This document shows positions 12,600-25,351 of a stretch of 64,000 nucleotides of DNA, piece by piece. The stretch comes from Siphonodentalium dalli. Lineage: Eukaryota > Mollusca > Scaphopoda > Gadilida > Siphonodentaliidae. The stretch's first letter is position 1, and every line of letters starts with the position of its first letter. The notes beneath the pieces are model-generated. The model searched no databases and was not told the origin of the DNA. It was given only the letters and a program-made list of their open reading frames with translations. A program made the translations under genes and the position numbers. The stretch is taken from the NCBI GenBank assembly GCA_032622095.1, contig CP136063.1, positions 274,281,426 through 274,345,425 of the forward strand, given 5' to 3'.

Positions 12600-13179
12600 T
12601 TATGGAGACTACAAGCATCAACAAGTGAAATGATTTTTAGAATTATTTATTAAAATAATAAATATTTATCAAATCTCGAAAGCAGCATCTGAAGTTCACT
12701 AAATTCCTTGTTCCTGAGTGTTGAAAACGCCTCATCCCAGCTTGTCATCGAATGTGAGCAACGAAAATGGGCGACTTACTTCACAAATACAGCGTAGTTT
12801 TATCACTGTTTTCCGATATATTTTATGAATAAACTGCTCATCGTTGTTCTGTGAATATTACAGATAAATAATGTCAACGATTTGTAGACGAAGAACCTTC
12901 TAAAACATGAATCCAAATCTCGAAAGTGACCTGTCCATTCCGAAATGTCCGCCTGCAGAATTGAAAATCCATATCACTAAATCCACAGAAAATTAGCTAA
13001 CAGCGTCCAAATATATCGTTCCCGCATGAAGTCATGATACTATATGATTATTCAGTTTAGTGCATTGATAGCGTTTTAGTGTATCCAAGTTTCCAAATTC
13101 TTGAAAAAAGTTGATTTGTGAACTAACTTGAAGTCGCCATTAACAAAACATATGAGAAACACGTGGACTTGTTGACGTC
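12600..13179. other. Gene-free tract inside the P-like structure
   Basis: No gene is seen between the small MITE and the right inner inverted repeat. The tract is unlike the left side of the transposon at the same distance, so the two halves are not mirror images beyond the repeat arms. Confidence 0.4.
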
Positions 13180-13276
13180 TTTTGCCCTGACCAGCAATGG
13201 CGTCCTGTTGCGTCAAACGATGTGGGCCAATCAGATCGCGACTGCCATTCTAGTCTTTATATATCCGATTTCTATG
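13180..13276. repeat. Inner inverted repeat of the P-like element, right
   Basis: Reverse complement of 5077-5161: 37 of 37 bases match at 13240-13276 and 21 of 22 at 13180-13201. It holds the mirrored TATA box at 13256-13263. No open frame follows it on the minus strand, so any transcript from it would be non-coding. Confidence 0.8.
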
Positions 13277-14332
13277 CTCTAAACTGAACACAACAAAATA
13301 ACTGGTTCTCAGAATTAGATAACACATATGAGCGTTTGCATGAAACAGCGTCTGGTTCTGTTCTGTTCTCATCAAGGCTTGTGAGCTGGAACAGGTATAA
13401 TTATATCTTTATACATGTACTTGTCACGCATATCCAGGACATATATAATGTACCTGACATACATGTATGCCCAAATTTTGCACGTCCAAATTAATTCTAT
13501 AACAAATGTCCAAGTCCAAATTAACTCTTTATAACAAAATAATTAATTGAAATTTATTATTTATACCGGTTGTTGATCAATATCCATGGGAATTTATACA
13601 TTTAGGCTTAGTGTATATAGATTCTCATGGATAACAACTGGTATAATTATGAAATTTTATTGTTTCAGTTTTTATCCACGACTTGTAGGGTTCAATTTGT
13701 AACAAGTAGGAACAACACTTATGTGGTGTTGAGAAATATTAATAGTTTAATACCCCATAATCTATTGGGACATCCTTGGCACAACAATAGTTGTCCCCAA
13801 AATATTCTCAGACATGCCCCTGCTGTCATGCTTACCTAAGAATATTCCTTTGCATATCCTTTACATGTACATACATGTACCTGTATGTGGGATTATAACA
13901 TGTCATTTTTTTAAATTAGATTTACCCGGTATAACATTTAAGTTAACATATAAACTAGTTTTGCTCAAAGCCTGCAATACTCATGAATGGTATTAATTTT
14001 CCAGTCCTCGAAATTGGTCATGGAAATAAGCAATGCCGTGGGAAATGCCATTGCCAAATTGTTAAATCTAACATGCCACAGCATTAAATTAGCTGGAACT
14101 TTTTCCTAATTTCAAGGGCTGATTTGAAGTGCGCTAATTTAAAACTGACTGAATAATAGTACAATTTAAAGAATTAGGCACAAACTGGTGGGGATAAAGT
14201 GGTTTATCACATAATTAACCCACACAACCAACTTCATTATTATTGGTGAAGACACACGTGTAATATTAACGCGTGCGATGTATCATGACATCATGCCATT
14301 ATTTAATGACTTGCGATCGCTGAAGTTTATGA

Positions 14333-16825
14333 GGCCAAAACAAAATGAATGCGTGTTTCCCATAAACCGACCGACAGTCTTCAAACCCCCGACCCAAGTT
14401 CATTTTATTAGTTTTAAATAAAATGAAAGTGTCAATGACACTGTAGCTCAACTTAGGTAGGGGAATAATTTAATCGTTGACAGTAAATGGAGGAATAGGA
14501 AAGGTGCTACTTGAAATGTCTAACCTGCATCAAAAGAATTAGTGATGCAAAAGAGTAAAATACAAGATGGCTGCTGGCGGCCATGTTTTATGGCCAATTG
14601 ACCCAAAAAAAAGGACTCGTTGCCATCTACGTGTCATTGTTAACAAACATGACAAAATTTATGAAGATCTGACCAAAGCTACGACCTACATGTACAAATT
14701 TCATGATCAGACGAACAGTATGACCTGTAGACCGCGCCAATGGATTGAATTTTGAAATCCAAGATGGCCACTGGCAGCATTGTTTTTCTGCCGAATGACC
14801 CAAAAATTACTTGTTCCCGTGTACATGTCAATGTCAAAATTCAAGACAAATTTAATAAAGATCAGACCAAAGGTATGACCTGTAGCCCGCATAAAAGGAT
14901 TTAGTCATGCAAAGAGTAAAATCCAAGATGGCTGCTGGCGGCCATGTTTTTTGACAGAATGACCCCTAAACGACTCGTTCCCATCTACATGTCATTGTTA
15001 TCATCCATGAGAAATTTCATGACCATCTGACCAAAGCTACGACCTGTTGCCCGCACCAAAGGATTTAGTCATGCAAAGAGTAAAATCCAAGTTAGCTGCT
15101 GGCGGCCATATTTTTTGGCCGAACGACCCCAAAATCACTCGTTCCCGTCATTATTAACATCCATGACAAAATTCATGATGATCAGACGAACTGTACGACC
15201 TGTAGCCCGCACCAATGGATTGAATCTTGAAATCCAAGATGGCTACCAGCGGCCATGTTTTTTGGCCGAATGACCCCAAAATGACTCATTCCAATCTACA
15301 TGTCAATGTCAACATTCATGACAAATTTCATAAAGATTAGACCAAGGTACAACCTGTAGCCCGCGCCAAAGGGTTTAGTCATGCAAAGAGTAAAATCCAA
15401 GATGGCTGCTGGCGGCCATATGTTTTGGCCGAACACCTCCAAAATCACTCGTTTCCATCTACATGTCAGTGTTAACATCCATGACAAATTTCATAAATTT
15501 CCGACCAACGCAACAACCTGTAGCCCGCACCAAACGATTTAGTCATGCAAAGAGTAAAATCCAAGATGGCTGCTGGCAGCCATGTTTTTTGGCCGAACGA
15601 CCCCAAAATCACTCGTTCCCATCTACTTGTCATTATTAACATCCATGACAAATTTCATGATGATCAGACGAACAGTACGACCTGTAGCCAACGCCAATGG
15701 ATTGAAACTTGAAATCCAAGACGGCTGCCAGCGGCCATGTTTTTTGGCCGAATGACCCCAAAATGACTCATTCCCATCTATATGTCAACATTCATGACAA
15801 ATGTTATGACGTTCCGATCAAAGATACGAGATGTAGACCGCGCCAAAGGATTTAGTCATGCACAGAATAAAATCCAAAATGACTCGTTCCCATCTACATG
15901 TCAATATTAACATACATGACAAATTTCATGATGATCAGACGAACAGTACTACCTGTGGACCGCGCCAATGGATTTAATTTTAAAATCTAAGATGGCCACC
16001 AGCGGCCATGTTTTTTGGCCGAATGACTTCACAATGATTCGTTCCCATCTACATGTCAATGTCAACATTCATGACAAATTTCATAAAGATTAGACCAAAG
16101 TTACAACCTGTAGTCTGCGCCAAAGGAAATTGTTGACGGACACATGGACGACGGATGCCAAACCATGGCAATAGCTCAAACTTACAAAAGTAAGTTGCGC
16201 TGAAAATCAATCTATAAACCGACCGACCACACTGATAACCAAACTATGTACGCGTGGTTCCATTTTATCTGATTCACCTCGCGAGATAAATGATATCTTT
16301 GATATATTTATATATTTTTCGCAAAGCCACATCGTCACTCTTCAAACAAAGTCAAATTACGACCAGACGCAATACAGGAAGATTACAGGTTATTGTTCCC
16401 CTTCGCTGACAGGAAGCACGTGTTGATATGGACTATTGTTGAGTGTACATGTATTTGAGCATAAAAAGCTGTGACTTATAAGACATGCGCAGTAGGAAGC
16501 TACAGCAGCCAGGGAAATGAATGGCGGCTATCACTAAAGTAAACAATGTACCCCGACTCTTGATAACATTTCTTATCGTGGAGATATTTTTTTTAATACT
16601 GCTCACTGGGGACACAAAATTGTCATTCCCATTTTGTTGGCATCAAACCAGCTGATTAAACTGGATATTTTATATCTACGATATATTTACTGTTTGGTAA
16701 ATAATTAAACTTATTTAGTAAAAATATATACCGGATTACCGGATTATCTTGTTTCCATATATCAGTTTTATCACCAATTTGTTGGTTGCTCGGGGTCATT
16801 GTATTGTGTTTGATGATGATTAGGC
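14333..16825. repeat. Outer inverted-repeat arm, right, interrupted
   Basis: The segments 14333-14424 and 16209-16825 together mirror the left arm 4003-4713. The tandem-repeat element at 14425-16208 splits them inside an A/T run. Because the left arm is uninterrupted at the same place (near 4640-4655), it acts as a natural empty site and confirms that the inner sequence is an insertion. Confidence 0.8.
14425..16208 (+). mobile_element. Family A tandem-repeat element, copy 1 (complete)
   Basis: The left end has the hairpin AGTGTCA-A-TGACACT followed by GTAGCTCAACTTAGG. The interior is about ten monomers of about 160 bp (landmarks AATCCAAGATGGCTGCTGG, CATGTTTTTTGGCCGAA, CGACCTGTAGCCCGC, GGATTTAGTCATGCAAAG). 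The right end is GACGGATGCC, then the hairpin arms AGCTCAAACTTAC and GTAAGTTGCGCT, then an A-rich tail. No protein is encoded. It has inserted into the outer arm of the P-like structure, so it is younger than that arm. Confidence 0.85.
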
Positions 16826-17429
16826 ATGGCCCACACGAGACTATACAACAAAATGGAAAAATAAAATAAAATGAAAAGCATACCACCCGCCCCTATTTTT
16901 TATGTTTGATACGGGAAACATGCATTCATTTTGTTTTGGCCTGATTGCTGTAAAATTGTATTCGATTAATACTTCGCGTTTATTTGATCATATGATAAAA
17001 GATTTCTCAAACTCGTTCTATTTTATACGTAATTTATCAACCTTGTCCACTGAATTCTATTTGAGCCTCAGTAAACCTCGGCTCAAATATAATTTAGTGA
17101 ACTTGGTTCATAAATTTTGTATAAACTAGAAACTCATGTGATATCATCTACTTGTATACTAATCATATGTAACATACTCTCAGGTGACAATAATCATGAT
17201 TGCCTGATAATCGTGATTGCAGGGATTTAGGCTGAATTTGATAATAGTGATGACAATTTTCAATTTTTGCTCTACATGTACATTGTATGTCTCAAAGCCA
17301 AATAATAGCTATTGTTGGAAATTCTCTCAAAAATTAATAGAGTACGAGGTAACTCCAACTTTTTAAAGTCAGCAGCCTATCGATGGTCATTGATGTCATT
17401 TCAGATTTACTTATATATGGCCGTGGATA
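16826..17429. other. Gene-free tract with a third GGGAAACAYGCATTC copy
   Basis: Positions 16911-16945 repeat, in direct orientation, the block ACGGGAAACAyGCATTCATT..GTTTTGGCC that also occurs at 4684-4713 and, inverted, at 14333-14364. Nothing else is recognised. Confidence 0.5.
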
Positions 17430-18187
17430 AAGAACGGTATACATCTCTTTAGTACCAAATGCTAATGAGTGGTATACCACGCTTTAGCTATGTGGTCCTG
17501 CTACGCTATTAAATTAACAGTATACTGCTCTTTTAGCGTTTGGTGCTAAAGAACAGTATACCGGTACTGCTCTTTAGTGGCAAATGCTAAAAGGCAGTAT
17601 ACCATGCCTTAGCTACATGTATATGGGCCTGATACGCTAATGAACGGCATACTGCTCTTTAGCGTTTGGTGCTAAAGAACGGTATACTGCTCTTTAGCAG
17701 TAGGTGTTAAAGAGCGGTCATGTTGGATGAGCAGCACGTACTTTGCCAAAATATTTTGCGCATTGCGCCAACACACAACGTTATAATCCATACCGCTCTT
17801 TAGTCCTTATCGCTAAAGAGCGGTGTGCCGTTCGTTAGCGCTCAGTGCTAAAGAGCGGTACATGTTGGATGAGCGGCATGTGTGTTGCCAAGATATTTTG
17901 CTTATTGCGCCAAACATATAATGTTATAATTCATAACGCTTTTTAGCCCTCATAGCTAATGAGCGGTGTGCCATTCTTTAGCCCTCAGCGCTAAAGAGCG
18001 GTCCATGTTGGACGAGCATCACATGTGTTGCCAAGATATTCTGCGCATTGCGCCAATGTACCGGTATAACGTTATAATCAATATTGCTCTAAATACTAGT
18101 TTTTAGCCCTCATCGCTAAAGAGAGGTATAACGTTCTTTAGCCCTCAGTGCTAAAGAGCAGTACCTGTATAACGTTTTTTAGCCACC
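17430..18187. repeat. Array of GCTAAAGAGCGGT palindromes
   Basis: The motif GCTAAAGAGCGGT and its complement ACCGCTCTTTAGC occur many times, often back to back around GTATAC or a few bases. Longer units of about 143 bp, carrying CATGTTGGAtGAGC..GCCAAgATATTtTGC..ATTGCGCCAA, recur three times (near 17717, 17866 and 18004). No open frame is present. Confidence 0.85.
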
Positions 18188-21100
18188 CCGTTTACTTAAT
18201 TTGAATGCATGTAAATGCCACCGAGAAAAATGCCATGTATTATAGTATAGGCCAGTTTATACCGGTATTGTGCATGTAGAACAAATCTATCTTCAGCATC
18301 GATAAAGAACTGCACATGCAACTGCATATGCACCAGCCTTGACCAAATTCCCAAATTCAAATTGCGCAAAATTGCCAAATTTAAAACTAAGCAAAATATA
18401 ATTATGCGCGGATTTAAATATGAACGAATTCACCCGATCGCAATGTTGTCGCAGATGAGTGTAGCGTGGGTTGTTCTTAAGCCATGGTTAACCTCCTGAT
18501 TGCTACCGTACGATCTTTCTTCTGACTGCAATTCCGTCGAAAGTGGAGGTAACAAAGGATACGATACGATTTCGCATCTAAAATCAAACAACACTTGATA
18601 TTATTTTAAGGAAATTGTTCCACTTACGATTGCATCATGGACGTACCCTAAGTTTTATTGCATAGCATTGAATTTTCTAGACTATTGGACATTTTCCTAA
18701 TATCGCGTGCTGAACATTTTGCACATGTTTGACACCAATCATTTTAATTTTTAACAAAAATGTTTACTTAAGTCTCAACTTTTAATAAACTGTACTGAAG
18801 ACAATTGTATTATTCCATACTTTCACAACCAGCTTATCACCGTGAAATCCATGTTATCATCTTCGCCGGTGTGTTTTCTAGCACTGAAATTCTGAATATC
18901 ATTAGAAAAGTTAACTTTTTCGACAATGAGTTTCCGGTTTGTCGATAAAACTTTCGGTCGTTGTTACAAACACCGGTGTTCTGCTTAATAAGTACGTCCT
19001 GCCAGATAAGTCAATATTTCTAATAATAGTAACGTGGATGTATAGCCCCGCCCTCGGAGAAATATCGCTGCAATTACGACATGGTCGTTTGGCGTTGCCT
19101 AGTCAATAAATTTGTAGTGTATGACGTATTACGCACACGATATCGAAAAAATGCTTCCGTGATCTGATTTTTGAAACGTTTTTACGCGAATAAAGGTTTA
19201 AAATAAACTCCCCGGGCAAATTTCTTCGTATTGGGGACAGGGAATGTGTTTATACATATGGCATCGCTGTTGATAAGAATAAATTCACATTTATGCAGTG
19301 ACTAGACCTACCCTAACTTATGATGTCGATTAATAAATATGGCCCATCGATTGCTAATTATGGCAAAATAATTAAATGCTTCTGAGAATTTAGCATTGAA
19401 TGAGAAAACAAAGGTTATTACCCCCGCCCCCCCCCCCACACACACCATTGTTGATAACTACTCTATTTTTGGCTATATTACTTTCTTTGAATGGTCGTAT
19501 AGGCTATAGGCTATATTATCACGATAACCCCTTCGGTGGCTACATGCATCACAATGAATGTGCATTGATACACGGGAAGAATCACACCAAGTTTTGAATA
19601 CGTTACTAAAATGTTTTAACAAATTCGTAACAATGGATTGGTCAAGTACGCTTGTATTAAAGATCCTCCAGGGTTTGATACCGCGCGCTCTGTAGTCTAT
19701 TATACTACAATCCACGGTCAGACCACGGAAGCATGCGAATTTAACGAAATCAACCACAACATAATCACAAACTTTGAGTTGGTGGTTATATACTGATGCT
19801 GCTCGTAGTTATAGATGAGAGCATACATTATATCAATATATAGTGTACTATATTTGCATTCTTGGCAGCTATAGTGGAAACCATCGATCGAATCTCCAAT
19901 AAAGAGCAACCGATGCGACATCGTGCGAAAAAAAAGTCACTCAAACCATGTTCGGTAGCATGCCTATATATATACACCTATATATGTATGGATCCCATGC
20001 AAAATATCCCCTATACATTTCGTTAACTCCGTGTTTGTGTGACTGTCTGCTGTGACAGGTGGTTTTAAAAGCGTGCCTGTATATATAGGCCTTCGCATCC
20101 ACAAATCCCAGTCTATATTATATATAGGCTGTATATATATATATATATACTGTATCGGAGAAATAGTGGCACGGACTCATTATAGGAATTGATAAGTTGT
20201 ATATACATCGTTGGGTGGATAAACTATATACGTATATGTCTGAGCTAGGATCGATAAACCATTTATATCAGAATCGCGATAAAGGTTATACGGTGAGCAA
20301 ACCTATATTTAAAACATATTTAGGCCCTACATGAACGTGTTGAACGTGTCTAGAATGTTTCCGTTTTGGTGCAAAACTTGGAATTTCTAAATGCACCACC
20401 TTTGATCGAACCAAAATAATTCTCAAAACTGAAGAAAGTCTATATAATTGCACCATGCTATGGCCACATATTGGAAATTTATAATCGCTAACTGCACACA
20501 AACCTATTAGTGTATTGGACTTCAAAGTTCAAACTGTTGAATTTGTTTTACCAAAGTGGGAAGGGGAGACACCACGACCCCGTCCCGTGTCAACGCGTCC
20601 GTGCATATATATAACTGATATCGTCAATGTTACTGCATTTTCTCCCTCGCCGCATGCAGCACAAGTTACATGGGGAGGGGGGCTCTGTGCTAAATTAATT
20701 ACTGTATGTTCAACTCAATTGCAGAACATTCTGCAAATAAAATATTGTTTTATGAATTTATGGGTGGGAAAACGAAATACCATTTACGAAAGTAAGTTCT
20801 ATATGCATTTCTACCCCCCCCCCATTTCCACAGAAGAATGCCCATTGCATCAATTTCGAGTAGTGGTTTGGACGACCCAAGTTCGTCAGTTCTATGTTCT
20901 TGTTGTTTTACCAAGAACTCAACGAACCAACAATCGAGTATTCACTAAAAGAGATTTTAGTGCGAGTTTACACACTGTCGAATTATATATATCGATTGCT
21001 CGATAATAAATTACTAACGCAAGCGCGTTTGGCTTAACATATACTCAAATTAAACAGCAGGAGGTAGTACCATGCCTCTTGGAAACTAGTGACACAAGAT

Positions 21101-21380
21101 TATTTACTGCAGATGTCACTTCCTAAAGAAATGAACTGGAAAATATTTCATTTGACTATACTAAGTTAATATAAGTGAGCAATTACTGGTAACGTGATAA
21201 AAAAAATCCCAGACAAAAGAATTTTGCTAATATAAAATATTATCACCTGAGCGCATGTTTAGGCCTATGTCAATAAAGTCAGAGATAAGCACCTTGAAAT
21301 TGGAGACTGCTACTTCGGGTACAAAGTTTCAGTTTTCTTTAGTAAAATTATATAACTCAATTTAGAACCACATGTGACAT
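18188..21380. other. Gene-free tract with simple repeats
   Basis: It holds a C/CA-rich run near 19421-19445, TA runs near 20110-20150 and a C run near 20813-20823. A 163-codon open frame at 20515-21006 starts at TTG and resembles no family I know; I do not support it as a gene. No RNA gene is recognised. Confidence 0.45.
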
Positions 21381-21387
21381 ATATTAA

Positions 21388-22356
21388 CAAGAGGTGGCAT
21401 CAGAGATGCTGTGTCTCGTTTTCGGTGGCTTACCGCCGGTGGCTCAAATTTTATCGGGCCAGGCTGGTTTTCGAACTCGTCCTACCGAGCAAAAAATTCA
21501 TGAAAATTTACTAATTAAGGGCCATAACTGTATCAAATTGTATTGGGCCAGGCTGGTTTTCGAACTCGTCCAGGATATTATTGGAAGACACCTATATACC
21601 AAATTTTAGTTGAATCGGATGACGTTTGTTGGAGTTATCGCGCTAACGAGCTAAAAATTAACGAACAATGACTAATTAAGGGGCATAACTCTAACAAATT
21701 TTATCGGGCCAGGCTGGTTTTTGAACTCGTCCGAAATATTCTTGACAAGTATGTATATTCCAAATTTTAAACAAATCGGAGGACGTTTGTTGAAGTTATC
21801 GCGCTAACGAGCTCAAAATTCGTTCAAAATGACTACTTAAGGACCATAACTCTATCAAATTTTATCGGACCGGGCCGGTTTTCTAACTCGTCCGAGGTAT
21901 TCTTGGGAGACACCTATATATCAAAATTTCAATCAAATAGGATGAGGTTTGTTAAATTATCGCGCTAACGAGCTGAAAATTTGTGAAAAAATGACTAATT
22001 AAGGGCCATAACTCTATACAATTTTATCGGACCAGGCCGGTTTTCGAACTCGTCTGAGATATTCTTGGGAGACACCTATATCCCAAATTTCAATCGAATC
22101 AGATAACGTTTGTTGAAGTTGTTGCGCTAACGAGCCTAAAATCGGTGAAAAATGGCAAAGGGCCATAACTCTGTAATAAATGTGCGGACGAACCCGATAT
22201 TTGGTCTGCAGCTTACGTGCATGGATATGTACTCACACATTATTTTTTAATCCGTCAATAAACGGTTGAGTTATAAGCAAAACACGCCGCCCGCCCGCCC
22301 GCCCGTCCGCCCCTCATCAAACTATAAGTCGAGTTTTGGAAAAAAACTCGACTAAT
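21388..22356 (+). mobile_element. Family B tandem-repeat element (complete)
   Basis: The left end is AACAAGAGGTG, then the hairpin GCATC-AGA-GATGC (21397-21409), then TGTCTCGTTTTCGG. The interior is about five monomers of about 160 bp (TTATCGGGCCAGGCTGG, TTTTCGAACTCGTCC, GACACCTATAT, GTTATCGCGCTAACGAGC, AAGGGCCATAACTC). The right end has CCGCCCGCCCGCCCGTCCGC and a hairpin with arms AGTCGAGTTTT and AAAACTCGACT around 22327-22353. It encodes no protein. Confidence 0.8.
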
Positions 22357-22379
22357 AAAAACTGTTTCGCTGGACCATT

Positions 22380-22955
22380 GGTGCTAAAAAATGTACACAT
22401 GGGTCAATTGACCCGGGGAGTGTCATGGGACTGGTGCCATTGACATCAGATGTCTTAAAAGGACAATAATAATTAATTATACACCCAAAATGGTCGGAAT
22501 TTTGTAATAAAGATTGCTTCGCATGGGTCAATTGACACGAATATTGTCACGAGATAGGTGTTGTTAACATCTGATTCAGACGACTTAAAGGGGCATAAAC
22601 AATTATAATTTAAAAAATGAATCATATACACAAAAGGGGTAAATTGACCCAGGCAAACTTAAAGGGGAACTTATAGATTATATTATAGAGATGAGCAATT
22701 CTTATCAGCTTAAACGATATGTAGTAAAATTGGTACACATGGGATCCCATGACTAGGGGAATGTCATGGGATTGGCGCCTTGGACATCAGATGACATAAA
22801 GGGGGGTTTGTAAAATATGTTACCATAGCTTATCAATTAAAAGCATTTATCATCTCAGAAGATATATGGGAAAATTGGTACACAGAGATAATATGAAATT
22901 GGGCGTGTCATGGGATAGGTGCTGTTGACATCAGATGACTTAAAGAAGTACTAGT
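22380..22955. repeat. Degenerate tandem repeat, GGTCAATTGACC type
   Basis: Four degenerate units contain a near-palindrome (GGTCAATTGACC or GGGATCCCATGA), then GTGTCATGGGAtTGGTGC, then TTGACATCAGATGnCTTAAA, at about 22395, 22523, 22737 and 22880. It directly follows the family B element. No gene is present. Confidence 0.65.
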
Positions 22956-24420
22956 AATTAGCAATAAAGAGCGTTTATTATCAACTTAAAAGTAGAGGTA
23001 ACTTTATCCAGAGTTTCATGCAATATATATGTGATGCTTATCTCAGGTGACTAATAAATAGTTTAAATGACTGGAGGGGGCACTAATAATGTGTTCATTC
23101 TTTACCTGAGCAATGCCAGGTACCCTATCTAGTAATTGATAGATAAGATGGACTTATTTTTTGTATGGTGGAATGATTAGGTCCCGCGCTGACAGCACCC
23201 CTCCTCTCGTGCAAGTTTCCTCACCAAGCAGGTACTCACTGTCTGATGGCTCCATTTTCATATTTTAAAATCACCTCCATATCACCTTATTGTGAAGTGC
23301 ATCATTGATCTACCATATAGTAAAGGTATCCCACAAATTTGTCATAAATGTACACACAATTGATACAAAAGCTTGCCATTTAAGGCAAATATCTAAATTA
23401 TTGTTCCTTCAATACATTGAAACTCCACAAGTACTACAGGGCATCAGATAAATATTTAAACTAAACTGTTTAAAAAATGGAAAGATTCTTTGCAAACTTC
23501 AAGCTTCTGTTGGCCCATCAGAGGAGATACTGTAGGGAATCTTTTTGAACAAACCGCTTTGATTTGAAATGGAAGTGCGCGACTAAAATATTGTAATCTG
23601 TGGGTAACATCAGGTGTGGTTTATTCACTGCTTCAAGATTGCTGACTAATATTGATTTGAATTTATAGATATTGGGATGAAATATCTCCAAATATTGACA
23701 CTAGAATTTTTGTCTATAGGTTCTATAAAAGCTGGTAATTTAGTGACACAGCTGGGGGATAATATAAATGGAAACACTTTAGCAATGACTTATTGAAAGA
23801 TGCAATTGCCCACATGCCTGTAAATATATTCATTATTGACTGATTGTAATGCAGAACCGCATGCACTGTATCCATAATTGATAAACATCTTGCAATGGTT
23901 ATTTCATTTATAACACTGGTTATACATGTTAGTATATCTTAAAAGGATAAGATATAAAAATGTCATTTCATCTCATCGATAGAGGCAATATTATTTTCAT
24001 CTCATGAATCCATGAAATGTTGGAAGGTCTTCTACCCAACTTGTTTTCAGAGGCCATATATCCAGGACAATGGAGAGAGAGAAAAAGAGAAATACTGTCA
24101 AACTATTTATTCAAATTCGGGAAAAGTCCATAACAACAATATCTAATATGTGCTCTATAGTAGTACATACATGTATATATTAAAGTATGGAGCTTCAAAG
24201 ATAAAATGAGAGTTTCACAAAATATTGTATTTAAGAAATGAATGTAGTGGGTGTGTGTGTTATTGGGGGACATGGCGTTGTGGTCGTTTGGGGACATTGT
24301 GTAAAGCGGTTGACACTAAATGTGCCCCAACAACCTATGTGCAGTATCTCTCAATAACACACATGCATAAACCCACTGCATTCATTTCTTTATTTATATA
24401 GCTTTTTTATTGTTTATTCC
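22956..24420. other. Gene-free tract
   Basis: No coding region, RNA gene or clear repeat is recognised. All open frames are short and AT-rich. Confidence 0.45.
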
Positions 24421-24427
24421 CATAAAC

Positions 24428-24560
24428 AAGACAGTCAATGACTGTGGGTCGCTCACCAGACTTTAAAGACTGAGAAGATTGAGACTCTGACGACTACAAG
24501 GGTCAGCACGTGACAATATCACTTAAGACAAGTAGTTCTAAACAGGGACATAGCTGGAGG
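24428..24560 (+). repeat. Solo end of a family D-like element
   Basis: It has the hairpin ACAGTCA-A-TGACTGT followed by GGGTCGCTCACCAGACTTT. The GCTCACC motif matches the complement of the family D right end (GGTGAGC), so this is probably the left end of that family. Further inside, ACTGAGAAGA..ACTACAAgGGTC has a relative at 49420-49460. No monomer array follows. Confidence 0.5.
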
Positions 24561-25350
24561 TTCTCAGATGAGCAAGGCTCGTCAAATAAAATTTCTAATT
24601 GCACACCACTGACAAATCTCCAATCTCTTACCTGTTAAAGAAAACAACCATACCACAGTACTAAGTTCACAAAAATCCTTGTGCACATCCCTCTTAGATT
24701 GAATTTTACAACTGGTACCAGTACTTCAAGCTCTCAAACGTTTGAAAATTACAAACCAAATAAAGTTAAAATTTGTGGCCAATTTGGTCCAACAGTTTAA
24801 CCTGAAGTAGGAACATATGGACTGTTGGTTTAAAAACATACATGAGGGGAAAAACAAACCAAACTATGAGAACAATTCTAACCTATTTTTTATGTGAACA
24901 TCTAATCTACAACTAATGTTATAACAGGCATGAAATTTTCAACTGTTTAATTTTTGATCAAATAGGGGGTCAAAACTCCACCGCTCTACACTCCTTCCCC
25001 GTTGCCTCCAACATTGCCCCCCACCCAGGCTTCCTAGAAATCAATATTATTATACCAGTACCAAACAGGATAGAGGAGAGTTAAATCTCTTATCTCTGCC
25101 CCTATTAGAACAAATGTGAATCCCCATCTATGAGATCCATTCATCTAGTAATATCAATATACCTCCACTATCCAATAGGGTATGATTTCACCTGGATGAG
25201 TGGTGGTTAACAAAATAATATTGGGACAGCCAAGTCTGTATTTAGAGTGTCTGACCTCTGCAGAATGAGGTCAACAAAAGGTGAATTTAATGACACTATT
25301 CCCCAAGGTGGAATAGCACAACGTATTCACTCTCTGGGGACCTCATTTCC
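24561..25350. repeat. Gene-free tract with an inverted dispersed repeat
   Basis: Positions 25214-25342 match 42520-42650, partly in opposite orientation (CCAAGTCTGtaTTtAG, CTGCaGAATGAGGT, CTCTGGGGACCTCATT). The two GAATGAGGT / ACCTCATTYC blocks within each copy form an inverted repeat, so this is probably a decayed MITE. No gene is recognised. Confidence 0.5.
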
Positions 25351-25351
25351 T

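Noticed and set aside
14433-14460. tRNA-like D-arm words at family A left ends (TAGCTCAACTTAGGTAGGG)
   Set aside because: It resembles an A box, but no B box at proper distance and no cloverleaf; the motif is explained by its inverted copy at the other end.
20515-21006. 163-codon open frame on the plus strand
   Set aside because: It starts at TTG, shows no domain or codon pattern, and crosses homopolymer C runs; a chance frame is likely.
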